In this document: one piece after another, positions 34,224 to 43,350 of the stretch
Layout: each line of letters opens with the position of its first letter
Numbering within the stretch: position 1 is the first letter of the stretch
NCBI GenBank assembly: GCA_965229525.1
Contig: OZ245886.1
Coordinates: 2,418,001-2,482,000 of the forward strand
Direction of reading: 5' to 3'
Length of the DNA: 64,000 nucleotides
DNA from: HXMU1420-13 sp965229525
Lineage (GTDB): Bacteria; Bacteroidota; Rhodothermia; Balneolales; Balneolaceae
Notes under the pieces: model-generated
Told to the model about the DNA's origin: nothing
Database searches by the model: none
Seen by the model: only the letters and a program-made list of their open reading frames with translations
Position numbers and translations under genes: made by a program

Positions 34224-35543
34224 TCATCCCGCCTTAACCACCATTAACTCATCCCAACGAGTGGTATATCTTTTACTCAGATAATTCTGGTTCATCAACC
34301 ACTTATTTCTATGATTCCCTTCTTTATGAAGTCCCGTTGCCGCAAAAGCAGTATGATTTCTCCCGAACTTCGCATTTATTCGATCCATACATTCCATTAA
34401 TCGATGCTGCTTCTGGGTATATAATTCAGGGTCAAACAAATCCATTTGAACTTCTGATTGGGGGATAATTCCGGTTAACATAACCGAGGCTTTTTTATAC
34501 TTTCGTCCTAACTCAAACACCTTTTGTGCCAGTTTCTTTGCTATTGCGATCAATGTTGGGGTATGAGCAGTTGGGACTGGAATTGGGAAATAAGCTCCAA
34601 ATTTATACTTCCCACGAATGTTGTCATATTTGTCTCCAATGAGTTGAATTTGGATACATGAAGCCACGGAATTTTGTGCTCTTAGTTTTTCGGCAGCCCG
34701 TGTAGTAAAAGTCGACAAAGCTTCCTGAATCTCGTCCAATTGATAGAGGGGCTTTCCAAACATTCTGGAAGAAAGTATGCCTTTCCTCGAATCTCTACCA
34801 ACAGTTAAACCCGAACATGGTGTACCGTTTAGCTCAAGAACTGTTCGAAGTCCTGTTACAGCCATTTGTTTACGAATCCACTTCTTATTGTTGATGGTAT
34901 TCTTCAATTCCAGGGCATTATGTATTCCATATCGATTAAGACGAATAGTTAGTCCATTTCCTATTCCCCATATTTTATTTACTGGAAAAGCTTTTAGCAA
35001 TTCTTCTTTCTTACTTGATGCAGTAAAATCAAATACACCCTCATATTCTGGATTCTTCTTGGCAATGTGATTAGCTACTTTAGCTAATGTTTTTGTGGAT
35101 GCAATTCCTACTGAAACGGGAAGCCCGGTCCATTTATAAATCGTCTCTTTGATTACCTTTCCATATTCGGTGAGATTTGGAAACACATTGGTTGATAGTT
35201 CTGCAAAAGCTTCATCAATACTGTAAACCTCAATATCATGAGCCAGATACCGTAGTGTTTCCATAACACGATGACTCATATCTCCATATAGCGCATAATT
35301 CGACGATCGAACTGCCACTCCTTTTTCTTTAAACACTTTTCGATACTTGAATTCAGGTGCCCCCATTTCGATATCGCAGTCTTTTGCTTCCTCCGACCTG
35401 GCAATTACACAACCGTCATTATTTGAAAGAATGGCTATTGGTTTACCAATTAAAGAAGGATCAAATACCTGCTCACAAGAAGCATAAAAATTATTGCAAT
35501 CGATCATGGCGTAGGCGAGGGTGGGCGTTGATTTTGGTTCCAT
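34224..35543 (-). CDS. umuC: Y-family DNA polymerase V catalytic subunit
   Basis: 439 residues, full length compared with E. coli UmuC (422). Catalytic blocks: AMIDCNNFYASCE with the first metal Asp, LSNNDGCVIARSEEAK, YSIDEAF with the Asp-Glu pair, and GIASTKTLAKVANHIAKK. The fingers/little finger region includes WGIGNGLTIRLNRYG and SSRMFGKPL, and it ends with YTTRWDEL. It carries out error-prone translesion synthesis, normally with UmuD'. The paired umuD is not adjacent: a 575-base stretch holding an S23 gene separates them. The stop codon abuts the heptamer array. Confidence 0.95.
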   Translation of the reverse strand: MEPKSTPTLAYAMIDCNNFYASCEQVFDPSLIGKPIAILSNNDGCVIARSEEAKDCDIEMGAPEFKYRKVFKEKGVAVRSSNYALYGDMSHRVMETLRYLAHDIEVYSIDEAFAELSTNVFPNLTEYGKVIKETIYKWTGLPVSVGIASTKTLAKVANHIAKKNPEYEGVFDFTASSKKEELLKAFPVNKIWGIGNGLTIRLNRYGIHNALELKNTINNKKWIRKQMAVTGLRTVLELNGTPCSGLTVGRDSRKGILSSRMFGKPLYQLDEIQEALSTFTTRAAEKLRAQNSVASCIQIQLIGDKYDNIRGKYKFGAYFPIPVPTAHTPTLIAIAKKLAQKVFELGRKYKKASVMLTGIIPQSEVQMDLFDPELYTQKQHRLMECMDRINAKFGRNHTAFAATGLHKEGNHRNKWLMNQNYLSKRYTTRWDELMVVKAG

Positions 35544-35577
35544 AAGGTGTACGATATTTGAGCAATTAAATACTCAG

Positions 35578-36073
35578 TTTAAAGGCACAGAGGCACAGAG
35601 TTTAGGATTCTATTTTTTGAATCATACTGGAAAGCATTCGCTCGATTTCTCTGGAATCTTCATATAGAATATCAAACCATTCCTTTTTCATGTAATCCAA
35701 ATTCAATGCAATTTCGATCTGTGTTTGCACCTCATACAATGATCCTATGGCAATATTCAGGAAGCGAATGTAATCTCCGGTTGATCTTCGGCCATATCCT
35801 TCAGCAATATTAGATGGAATTGAAATAGCAGATCTTCTTAACTGACTGGTCAACGAATACTTCTCATTATCCGGAAAATAGTTCGTAGCATTATACACAC
35901 GATTAACCAAAGCCATACCCTTCTGCCAGACCTTTAAATCCCTAAAGGTCCTAATACCATAATCATGAACATTCTGTTCCTTTTTCTTCTTATTAATTGC
36001 AGTTTCCATTAGTTCTAAAGTTTAAGTTAAAGTTAAAGGAGCAACTTTGTGCCTTAGTCCCTCTGTGCCTTTT
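35578..36073. mobile_element. Inverted-repeat-bounded insert carrying the S23 gene (putative)
   Basis: Left end 35578-35603 reads TTTAAAGGCACAGAGGCACA and on to GAGTTT. Right end 36044-36073 reads ACTTTGTGCCTTAGTCCCTC followed by TGTGCCTTTT. In inverse orientation these share CTxTGTGCCTxxGTxxCTxTGTGCCTTT. Between them lies only the four-helix-bundle gene plus a short tandem TTAAAG tract (36016-36038). The arrangement looks like a small mobile or captured unit inserted between umuD and umuC. No target duplication was identified, so mobility is inferred. Confidence 0.45.
35602..36009 (-). CDS. Four-helix-bundle protein (23S rRNA intervening-sequence protein family)
   Basis: 135 residues. The family core is unmistakable: RTFRDLKVWQKGMALVNRVY, FPDNEKYSLTSQLRRSAISI, PSNIAEGYGRRSTGDYIRFL and NIAIGSLYEVQTQIEIA. 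These S23/IVP proteins form pentameric helical bundles, were first seen in insertions within 23S rRNA genes, and also occur as free-standing genes in Bacteroidota. Function is unknown. Here it stands between umuD and umuC in an inverted-repeat-bounded segment, so it is not a natural umu operon member. Confidence 0.93.
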   Translation of the reverse strand: METAINKKKKEQNVHDYGIRTFRDLKVWQKGMALVNRVYNATNYFPDNEKYSLTSQLRRSAISIPSNIAEGYGRRSTGDYIRFLNIAIGSLYEVQTQIEIALNLDYMKKEWFDILYEDSREIERMLSSMIQKIES

Positions 36074-36118
36074 CGATTTTGATATAATCCCATCACTATT
36101 CAATTGCCTCAATACTTA

Positions 36119-36550
36119 CTAAGTAAACCGATGAATCAAATGCGTCACCACTCCCCAAATCATCCATTGGGTAGAGGCGTCGATGGAAATCGGAGGAAGG
36201 TTGGAATCTCCGGTTACTAAAAAGCTACGGTCGTTGTGTTTGATCAGGCGACGAATAATCACCTCATCTTCATAAGTCACGACAAGGATGGATCCGCTTT
36301 TAGCATTCAATGATCGATCGACGACCAGTATATCCCCTTCATGAATTCCGGATGCTTTCATCGCATCGCCTTCAACTCGTACATAAAAAGTGGAAGTTGG
36401 TCTTCGAACAATAAGTTCTTCCAGACTTAAAGCCTTTTCCAAATGATCACTTGCCGGAGATGGAAAGCCGGTTTCTATTTTCCTGGAAAGCTGAAGTAAG
36501 TCTTTGTCATCACGTTCTTGCTGAACCTGATACGATGTCCAATCGCTCAT
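36119..36550 (-). CDS. umuD: UmuD-like S24 protein lacking catalytic Ser and Lys
   Basis: 143 residues from ATG 36550, where GGGAGG lies 5-10 bases upstream; ATG 36568 would add six residues. The fold aligns along its length with UmuD: GFPSPASDHLEKALSLEELI, YVRVEGDAMKASGIHEGDIL, VVDRSLNAKSGSILVV, IIRRLIKH and WGVVTHLIHRF. The catalytic Ser of GDSM is Ala63 (GCG codon), the catalytic Lys is Arg100, and the Cys-Gly cleavage site is Thr27-Gly28. It should therefore not self-cleave. It may act as a fixed UmuD-like partner of UmuC or be a decayed copy. Confidence 0.9.
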   Translation of the reverse strand: MSDWTSYQVQQERDDKDLLQLSRKIETGFPSPASDHLEKALSLEELIVRRPTSTFYVRVEGDAMKASGIHEGDILVVDRSLNAKSGSILVVTYEDEVIIRRLIKHNDRSFLVTGDSNLPPISIDASTQWMIWGVVTHLIHRFT

Positions 36551-36567
36551 AATTTCCTCCCGAAACA

Positions 36568-36586
36568 ATATATGTATAATATATGT
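36568..36586. promoter_or_regulatory. 11-bp direct repeat upstream of umuD
   Basis: ATATATGT occurs at 36568-36575 and 36579-36586, exactly one helical turn apart, just upstream of the umuD ribosome binding site on the minus strand. The AT-rich stretch could hold the promoter and a repressor site. No match to the known CGAAC-type or CTGT-type LexA boxes is evident, so the regulator is unknown. Confidence 0.35.
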
Positions 36587-36625
36587 TCAGATTGAAATAT
36601 TTAATTGAAAAATAAATTTCTATTT

Positions 36626-36721
36626 CTAGTCACCACCATCACCGCCGCCAGGAGGAGCTGGGGCAGGGATTTGCATTGCATCACCTTCATCTATAGTGAT
36701 ATATTTTATTTTGTAAATCAT
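36626..36721 (-). CDS. 31-residue ORF translationally coupled to membrane protein
   Basis: ATG at 36721 overlaps the stop of the upstream membrane-protein gene by 4 bases (ATGA, 36718-36721). The predicted peptide starts MIYKIKYITIDEGDAMQ and ends in a Pro/Gly/Asp tail (PAPAPPGGGDGGD). Coupled placement on the same strand suggests it is translated. The length is too short for family assignment, and a non-coding reading is possible. Confidence 0.4.
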   Translation of the reverse strand: MIYKIKYITIDEGDAMQIPAPAPPGGGDGGD

Positions 36722-37569
36722 TGATTTTGTTCATCATTAATTTCCTTTTTCTCAACTTTACCAATTACTTCAGGAATAAATCGTTCACTAAATCCACTAA
36801 TGAAGGCAAAAGCATGCACAAATGAATCATTTATGTTTAGTCCCCCAAATAGTAACTCTGCTTCGACAAGAATTAAAAGATAGCATCCAAATATAAAGCC
36901 AATTGTAATTCTAGTAAGACCTCTAAGAGCAACATATTCAGAGGAAGAATACTTTTTAATTTCTATGTCTTTGTATCTCTGTAAAATTGAAACAAAAGCT
37001 CCAACAGATCCTAGAGTTCCAACAATAATTAAATCAATTGATATTCTTAATCCGTAATAATTAGCAATGATAATTGTAAAACCACCGAGAATGGTCATCA
37101 ATAAAAATGAGATGAATAGATAATTAAAGTGTGCTCTTTCGTTGAGTTTAGTTTCTATGTATTGTTTTACATTTCGAAAAGGATCAACAGATGTAGCATT
37201 TAATGGCATTTGCAAAGCAGCAAATAAAGCAGATCCAATCAGATTATAACCAATTAGTCTCTGCTCCTTAAGTAATACACTATCAATTCTGTTAGCTAGA
37301 TCGTGAGCTATTGCTGTAGCATTTGTCGCATTTTTGCAAATTTCATTATCCCAATGCCATCGAAGTTTCTCAACGCCTTCGACATCAACAAAATAAACTA
37401 TGCAGTTAATATTTTTACCAACAATTCTTGTAATGTTCTCCTGATACTTATTTTTTTTATTAGGTTTATACTCTACCCAATGTGGTTGATTGGATTTAGT
37501 TCTCTCATTTTCTTGACCTTCCGAATGGTCGTCTTTTTTTTCAAAATCATCAGTATTTTTGTCACTCAT
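36718..37569 (-). CDS. Four-transmembrane protein of unknown function
   Basis: 283 residues. A charged N-terminal tail (residues 1-45, DDFEKKDDHSEG...) is followed by a soluble segment (NINCIVYFVDVEGVEKLRWHW), then about four hydrophobic helices: FNYLFISFLLMTILGGFTIII, IDLIIVGTLGSVGAFVSIL, ITIGFIFGCYLLILVEAELL and a last one ending in FAFISGFSERFIPEVIGK. The SGFSERFIPE end motif recurs in a family of uncharacterised bacterial membrane proteins. The gene diverges from the broken coiled-coil gene to its right (78-base gap) and is coupled to a 31-residue ORF. Confidence 0.65.
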   Translation of the reverse strand: MSDKNTDDFEKKDDHSEGQENERTKSNQPHWVEYKPNKKNKYQENITRIVGKNINCIVYFVDVEGVEKLRWHWDNEICKNATNATAIAHDLANRIDSVLLKEQRLIGYNLIGSALFAALQMPLNATSVDPFRNVKQYIETKLNERAHFNYLFISFLLMTILGGFTIIIANYYGLRISIDLIIVGTLGSVGAFVSILQRYKDIEIKKYSSSEYVALRGLTRITIGFIFGCYLLILVEAELLFGGLNINDSFVHAFAFISGFSERFIPEVIGKVEKKEINDEQNQ

Positions 37570-37647
37570 AACTTGGATTTTAAATCTATAATATTGAAAT
37601 GAAATACTTTAATTATAAACATTCAAATAATTTTGAATGGAGGTTAT

Positions 37648-38277
37648 ATGAATTATTGGGACTCAATTATTGAGGGATTGATCACATCTGGTTTACTCGG
37701 ACTAATCCTTTTTGCTACAAAAGATCTAATTAGAAACTGGATTAATAAGCCATATGAAGAAGAAATGGGAAAATTTCAAAATAATCTTGATAAAGATTTG
37801 GCTGAGTATTCCGGAAATATCGATAAGGAACTAACTGAATTCTCAACCAATCTAGATCAAGTTAAGGAGCAAATTAATTACAAATTTACGATCTATCATC
37901 AGAAGCAAGTTGAAGCAATGGGGGAATTACATTCAAAAATATATTTCTCACTTATGTATTTAGCTAGAGTTACTGAGGAAAAAAATCAGAATTTAAATGA
38001 CATTAAAGAAATCTACGAGAAAGGTATTACTGAATTAAATGAAGCAAAGGCAGTACTATATGGCGCATCGATATTTATAGATGACAGTTTTTTTTATCGA
38101 TTTTAAAATATGACTTTGCAACTAATGCAAGGATTTCATCATTTACGACATAGTTATAGAAATAACGAGAGCATTAATTTTGCAGACTTATCTCAAAAAA
38201 TCCAAATCGTGAATAATGAATTAATAATGATAAAACGAGAGATAAGATCAGTGCTGAAAGTGGAACCCATTATGTAA
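37648..38277 (+). pseudogene. Membrane-anchored coiled-coil protein, broken by in-frame TAA
   Basis: Start ATG 37648 with GGAGG at 37639-37643. The first part (152 codons) has one transmembrane helix (ITSGLLGLILFATKDLI), then a long heptad-rich region (FQNNLDKDLAEYSGNIDKEL and onward). It ends SFFYRF at TAA 38104-38106. The same frame continues without interruption as NMTLQLMQGFHHLRHSYRNN through to REIRSVLKVEP and stops at 38277. One nonsense change has thus cut a ~209-residue protein. Function is unknown. It lies divergent from the four-helix membrane gene and may form a set with it. Confidence 0.6.
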
Positions 38278-38664
38278 GAATAATGAACTCGATTAGTAAT
38301 CTCAGAATTCTATCATACATTATCGGTTTAAGATCAGTCATATGGTATTACCAAAGCATTCAATGTAGATCTGAATTTAATGAAATGCAGGCAGCTATAG
38401 CGAATCATGAAACAACCAGGATGATAAAGTTGATTAATGAATTCAAAAACTCCCGGAGAATCTGGAAGACAAAATATTCCGTGTTATTTATAGAAATCAT
38501 AAGCATTCGGGTAACAGTGTTCATAGTAAACTAAAATTCTGTATAGTTTATAAATTTATGGAAAGTGAACATCTTGTGGAAAACTTCACGAGAAATCGGT
38601 AGCGCTGAACCCTATATTCATCAAGAGAAAAAGCAGTCGATCACGCACGAAGTTTCAGCCTTTT
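38278..38664. other. Spacer without confident gene
   Basis: 387 bases between the broken gene and dnaE. An 83-codon plus frame at 38283-38534 has no recognisable motif, a single hydrophobic end and no ribosome binding site, and is not called. The last ~100 bases presumably hold the dnaE promoter; no clear consensus was picked out. Confidence 0.5.
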
Positions 38665-41600
38665 ATGTACCTGATTTTTGATACCGAGACCACCGGTTTA
38701 CCACGTAATTATTCAGCTCCAATCACCGATTTAGATAATTGGCCGCGATTGGTTCAGCTGGCGTGGCAGTTGCACGATCATACAGGGAAACTCACGAGTA
38801 GCGGAAACTACATCGTTAAGCCAGAAGGATTTACCATACCGTTCAACTCGGAAAAAATTCACGGTATTTCCACAAAAAAGGCATTAGAAGAAGGTCTGGA
38901 TCTGGAATTTGTTTTAAAAGAATTCCGCAAAGACATGGACAAAGCCTATTTCCTGATCGGCCATAATGTGAGTTTCGACGAATCTATTATGGGCGCGGAA
39001 TACTTGCGTAAGAAGATTCCATCGGCGATTATGGATAAGCCCAAGATCGATACCAAAGATGAGTCGACCGAGTATGTGGGCATTCCAAATGGTCGGGGTG
39101 GATTTAAATGGCCAACATTAGCTGAATTACACTGGAAGTTATTTGATAAAGGATTTGAAGACGCTCACGATGCGGCAGCTGATGTGGAAGCAACGACACG
39201 AGCTTTTTTAGAATTGGTTCGAATGGGCATAACGAAAGTGAACTTCCCGCTTGATGCTCGTTTATATGAATCATCGCAGAGTTACATTGTTAAGGAGCAT
39301 TATATCGACCTGGTTTCTCCATCACGGTTGAAAAAAAAAGACGATGAAAAAGTAGAAGGGGAGTCAACTGGAGGTCTCGAAGAAGCTCCAAAAGTTGAAC
39401 TAACCGATGACATAGTCTTTACCCATCTTCACAATCATTCCAAGTTTTCTGTACTTCAGGCTACAGCCGGAGTTAAAGAACTTGTTAACAAAGCAAAGGA
39501 ACTGGGAATGCCGGCGGTTGCACTAACCGATCTCGGAAATATGTATGGGGCTTTTGCTTTTACCTCCGCAGCGAGTGCAGCTGGTATTAAACCGATTGTG
39601 GGTTGTGAACTTTATTTGGTGGATGACCGTCTTGCCAAGAAATTTACCCGCGAACATCGTGACCGTCGTTTCCAGATTGTGATGTTGGCAAAAAATATGG
39701 AAGGTTATAAAAACCTCTCCAAAATATGCTCTATCGGTTTCACGGAAGGATACTACTACAAATTCCCAAGGATTGATAAGGAAGTAATTAAAGAGCATTC
39801 GGAGGGTTTAATTTGTCTAAGTGGTGGTCAGAGAGGATTATTGGGTGACTTGATCCTTAACAAAGGCGAAGAATATGCCGAAGAAGAACTCAAATGGTGG
39901 ATGGACATCTTTGGCGATGATTTTTATTTAGAAGTGATCAATCACGGGTTGGATGAAGAGCAACGAATAAATGAAGTATTCAAGCAGTTTTCACAGAAAT
40001 ATGGGGTAAAACTGGTTGCCACCAATAACACCTTCTATTTAGAAAAGAACGATGCCGAAGCGCATGATGCACTAATTTGCATCGATGACGGAGCGTTAAA
40101 AAGTACGCCAATTGGTCGTGGACGTGAATTTAGGTATGGGTTCCCAAATCAGGAATTCTGGTTTAAGGATACTCAGGATATGATTGAACTGTTTCCTGAA
40201 ACGCCGGAAGCCATTGCCAATACTCAAGAAATTGTTGATAAGATCGAGGTGATTAACCTCGCAAGAGATGTCATTCTACCGAAGTTTGAAATCCCGGAGC
40301 AATTCGAAACCGAAGATGACTACCTTCGACATCTAACCTACGAAGGAGCCAAACCTCGTTATCCTGAAATGACGCAGGAAATTAAAGATCGTATCGAGTT
40401 GGAACTCGGTATTATCAAAGACATGGGCTTCCCTGGTTATTTTTTGATTGTTCAGGATTTTATTGCTGCAGCTAGAGATATGGGTGTTTATGTGGGACCG
40501 GGACGTGGCTCTGCGGCTGGTTCTGTTGTTGCCTACTGTACAGGGATCACCAATATCGATCCGTTGAAATATGATTTACTTTTTGAGCGTTTTCTGAATC
40601 CGGAACGTATTTCTATGCCAGATATCGACATCGATTTTGATGACGATGGTCGGGCAAGAGTGATTGATTACGTGGTGGAAAAATACGGCAAAGATCAGGT
40701 GGCGCATATCATCACTTTCGGTTCGATGGCGGCACGTTCTTCGGTGCGAGATGTAGCCAGAGTACTGGATCTTCCATTAGCTGATGCAGATCGAATTGCT
40801 AAATTGGTTCCCGAACGCCCTGGTACTTCTTTAGATGATGCCTTCTCAGAGGTTAAAGAACTTCGTGATATTAAAGCAGGTGAAGGACTGGAAGCTGAGA
40901 CGTTAAAGATGGCTCACATTTTGGAAGGCTCCGTTCGAAATACAGGCATTCATGCGGCTGGTGTAATTATTGCACCTGATAACCTTACCGAATATATCCC
41001 GGTAACCACGGCTAAAGACGCAGATTTAACGGTTACCCAGTTTGATGGAAGTGTGATCGAAAATGCCGGGATGTTAAAGATGGACTTCCTCGGATTGAAG
41101 ACTTTATCCATCTTAAAAACAGCCATAGGCTATGTAAAAGAGAATTTCGGCAAGGAATATGATCTCGATGAAATTCCATTGGATGATGAAAAGACCTACC
41201 GGTTGTATCAAAAAGGTGGAACTCTTGGCACATTCCAGTTTGAGAGTGAGGGGATGCGGAAGTATCTCAAAGATCTGAAGCCGACCGACATCAACGATTT
41301 GATTGCGATGAACGCCCTGTATCGTCCCGGACCGATGCAGTTCATCCCGGATTATATTCGCAGAAAGCATGGGGAAGAACAGGCGGAATACGATCACGAA
41401 TTGATTCGAGATATTTTGGAGCCGACATTTGGAATCATGATCTATCAGGAACAGATCATGAACGTGGCACAGAAACTAGCAGGCTACTCTCTCGGACAAG
41501 CAGATTTATTACGTCGTGCGATGGGTAAGAAGAAGCGCGAAGTAATGGAAAAGGAGAAGCCGAAATTTGTAGAAGGTGCCAAAAACAACGGTGTTGATGA

Positions 41601-42873
41601 AGCAACAGCTACTGCCATCTTCGAGAAGATGGAGATGTTTGCGAGCTACGGTTTCAATAAATCTCACTCAGCGGCTTACTCAGTTGTTGCCTATCACACC
41701 ATGTATTTTAAGGCGAATTATCCGGCCGAGTACATGGCTGCGGTGATGAGCCACAACATGAACGACATCAAGAAAGTGGCTGCGTTTATAGAAGAATGCC
41801 AGAAAATGGGCATTCCGGTTGATCCTCCTAATATCAATACAGCACGAGGTAAGTTTGTTTCTAAAGATGGCCACGTTCAGTATGGAATGAGTGCTATAAA
41901 AGGAGTTGGTTCTAGTGCCATTGCTCACATCGTGGAAGAGCGCGAAAAAAACGGGTTATTCCAAAGTGTATTTGATTTCGCTTCTCGAATTGATTCGCGG
42001 GTATGTAATCGGAAAACCCTGGAAAGTTTAATACAATCCGGCGCTTTCGATACTCTGAACGATAATCGCGCTGAGCTCTTAATGGGTATCGATGATATTC
42101 TGGCGTATGCTCATCGAAAGCAAGAAGAAGCTCGACTGAATCAGGTGAATTTATTTGGTGGAGCAGGTGGTGGAGGAATTCTTCAAGAGCCAAAGCTAAA
42201 ACCCATTCCAAAATGGAGTAGCATTGAACGACTCAATAAAGAACGTGAATTGATTGGGTTTTACCTGAGTGGTCATCCCCTGAACAGATTTAAAGAAGAT
42301 ATCCGACTATTTGGAAAACAGAATCTTACCGAAGAGTGTTTATCAAAGCTGCAACATGACTCGGAATTAAGATTCATTGCTATCATCACCTCAAAACGGC
42401 AAGCGGTTGATAAAAAGGGAAGACCTATAGCATTTCTGATGGTTGAAGACTTGTACTCGTCGTTAGAAGTGGCGGTTTTCAGTCGCGAGTTCGATAAGTT
42501 TGCTCCATTGATTGAAGTAGATAATGTGGTGTATATAACCGGTAGGTTTTCGAAACGTGATCGTGGGAATAGTATGATCGTTACCAATATGGAGCGTATT
42601 GAAAATCTACGAGAGAAATTTCAGGATAAGCTGCGGTTGAAGCTGAATATCAAAACTGAGGAACTTTCTTCAAACGATCTCACTCAAATGGAAACTTTGT
42701 TCGAATTAAACAAAGGAACCACGATGGTGAAATTGAATGTGCAAAGTAAAGAAGCGAATGGCCCGATTAAAATGAACCTTCGCAATTTTGTGGTTGAACC
42801 ATCCGACGAACTTTTGAATGGACTTCGAGATGTATTAGGTGAAGAATCGGTTGAATTATTTTTAACCGGATGA
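38665..42873 (+). CDS. dnaE: DNA polymerase III alpha subunit with fused N-terminal exonuclease
   Basis: 1402 residues. Residues 1-~195 are a DnaQ-like 3'-5' proofreading exonuclease (MYLIFDTETTGLP with Asp6 and Glu8, GHNVSFDESIM, DAHDAAADVEAT). From ~250 comes the PHP domain (FTHLHNHSKFSVLQATAGV), then the C-family polymerase core with GPGRGSAAGSVV and PDIDIDFDDDGR (catalytic Asp653 and Asp655). The fingers and a DNA-binding (HhH) region follow. The C-terminal part includes an OB-like segment. This exonuclease-DnaE fusion is known in some Bacteroidota. It is the replicative polymerase catalytic subunit. Confidence 0.95.
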   Translation: MYLIFDTETTGLPRNYSAPITDLDNWPRLVQLAWQLHDHTGKLTSSGNYIVKPEGFTIPFNSEKIHGISTKKALEEGLDLEFVLKEFRKDMDKAYFLIGHNVSFDESIMGAEYLRKKIPSAIMDKPKIDTKDESTEYVGIPNGRGGFKWPTLAELHWKLFDKGFEDAHDAAADVEATTRAFLELVRMGITKVNFPLDARLYESSQSYIVKEHYIDLVSPSRLKKKDDEKVEGESTGGLEEAPKVELTDDIVFTHLHNHSKFSVLQATAGVKELVNKAKELGMPAVALTDLGNMYGAFAFTSAASAAGIKPIVGCELYLVDDRLAKKFTREHRDRRFQIVMLAKNMEGYKNLSKICSIGFTEGYYYKFPRIDKEVIKEHSEGLICLSGGQRGLLGDLILNKGEEYAEEELKWWMDIFGDDFYLEVINHGLDEEQRINEVFKQFSQKYGVKLVATNNTFYLEKNDAEAHDALICIDDGALKSTPIGRGREFRYGFPNQEFWFKDTQDMIELFPETPEAIANTQEIVDKIEVINLARDVILPKFEIPEQFETEDDYLRHLTYEGAKPRYPEMTQEIKDRIELELGIIKDMGFPGYFLIVQDFIAAARDMGVYVGPGRGSAAGSVVAYCTGITNIDPLKYDLLFERFLNPERISMPDIDIDFDDDGRARVIDYVVEKYGKDQVAHIITFGSMAARSSVRDVARVLDLPLADADRIAKLVPERPGTSLDDAFSEVKELRDIKAGEGLEAETLKMAHILEGSVRNTGIHAAGVIIAPDNLTEYIPVTTAKDADLTVTQFDGSVIENAGMLKMDFLGLKTLSILKTAIGYVKENFGKEYDLDEIPLDDEKTYRLYQKGGTLGTFQFESEGMRKYLKDLKPTDINDLIAMNALYRPGPMQFIPDYIRRKHGEEQAEYDHELIRDILEPTFGIMIYQEQIMNVAQKLAGYSLGQADLLRRAMGKKKREVMEKEKPKFVEGAKNNGVDEATATAIFEKMEMFASYGFNKSHSAAYSVVAYHTMYFKANYPAEYMAAVMSHNMNDIKKVAAFIEECQKMGIPVDPPNINTARGKFVSKDGHVQYGMSAIKGVGSSAIAHIVEEREKNGLFQSVFDFASRIDSRVCNRKTLESLIQSGAFDTLNDNRAELLMGIDDILAYAHRKQEEARLNQVNLFGGAGGGGILQEPKLKPIPKWSSIERLNKERELIGFYLSGHPLNRFKEDIRLFGKQNLTEECLSKLQHDSELRFIAIITSKRQAVDKKGRPIAFLMVEDLYSSLEVAVFSREFDKFAPLIEVDNVVYITGRFSKRDRGNSMIVTNMERIENLREKFQDKLRLKLNIKTEELSSNDLTQMETLFELNKGTTMVKLNVQSKEANGPIKMNLRNFVVEPSDELLNGLRDVLGEESVELFLTG

Positions 42874-43001
42874 AGAAATAATTTATAAAGCGAGGCAATG
42901 CATTCGATAATGAATAACAATGTGACCAGGCATAATTTTCTTCCGATATTTGCGTCCGAATTTGATAAAAGTATTAATTAAACAAACACTAGGTAACTAT
43001 T

Positions 43002-43328
43002 ATGTCTAAAACAGTAGAATTCACCGATGGCAATTTCGAGCAAGAAGTATTGCAATCTGAACATCCGGTATTGGTTGACTTTTGGGCTGAGTGGTGTGGT
43101 CCTTGCCGCATGATTGGTCCAGTTGTTGAAGAAATGGCCGGTGAATATGATGGCAAAGCCAAAATCGGTAAAGTAAATGTAGATTTGAATCCAGAAGTAT
43201 CTGTGAAGTACGGAATTCGTTCTATTCCTGCTTTATTGATCTTCAAGGATGGACAAGTTGTGGATCAAATCATCGGTGCAGTTCCAAAAACGCACCTTAC
43301 AAAGCAATTAGATGCTCAGTTAAACTGA
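43002..43328 (+). CDS. trxA: Thioredoxin
   Basis: 108 residues, the standard thioredoxin length. The active site is DFWAEWCGPCRMIGPVVEE with the WCGPC redox pair, and the cis-Pro loop is RSIPALLIFKDG. It reduces disulfides in cytosolic proteins. It stands alone after dnaE (128-base gap, probably its own promoter) and is closed by a strong intrinsic terminator at 43351-43386. Confidence 0.96.
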   Translation: MSKTVEFTDGNFEQEVLQSEHPVLVDFWAEWCGPCRMIGPVVEEMAGEYDGKAKIGKVNVDLNPEVSVKYGIRSIPALLIFKDGQVVDQIIGAVPKTHLTKQLDAQLN

Positions 43329-43350
43329 GGGATTTTCTAGTCAAGAATGG

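Noticed and set aside
38283..38534. 83-codon plus-strand frame after the broken coiled-coil gene
   Set aside because: No motif, no ribosome binding site, and only a weak hydrophobic end; recorded as uncalled spacer.
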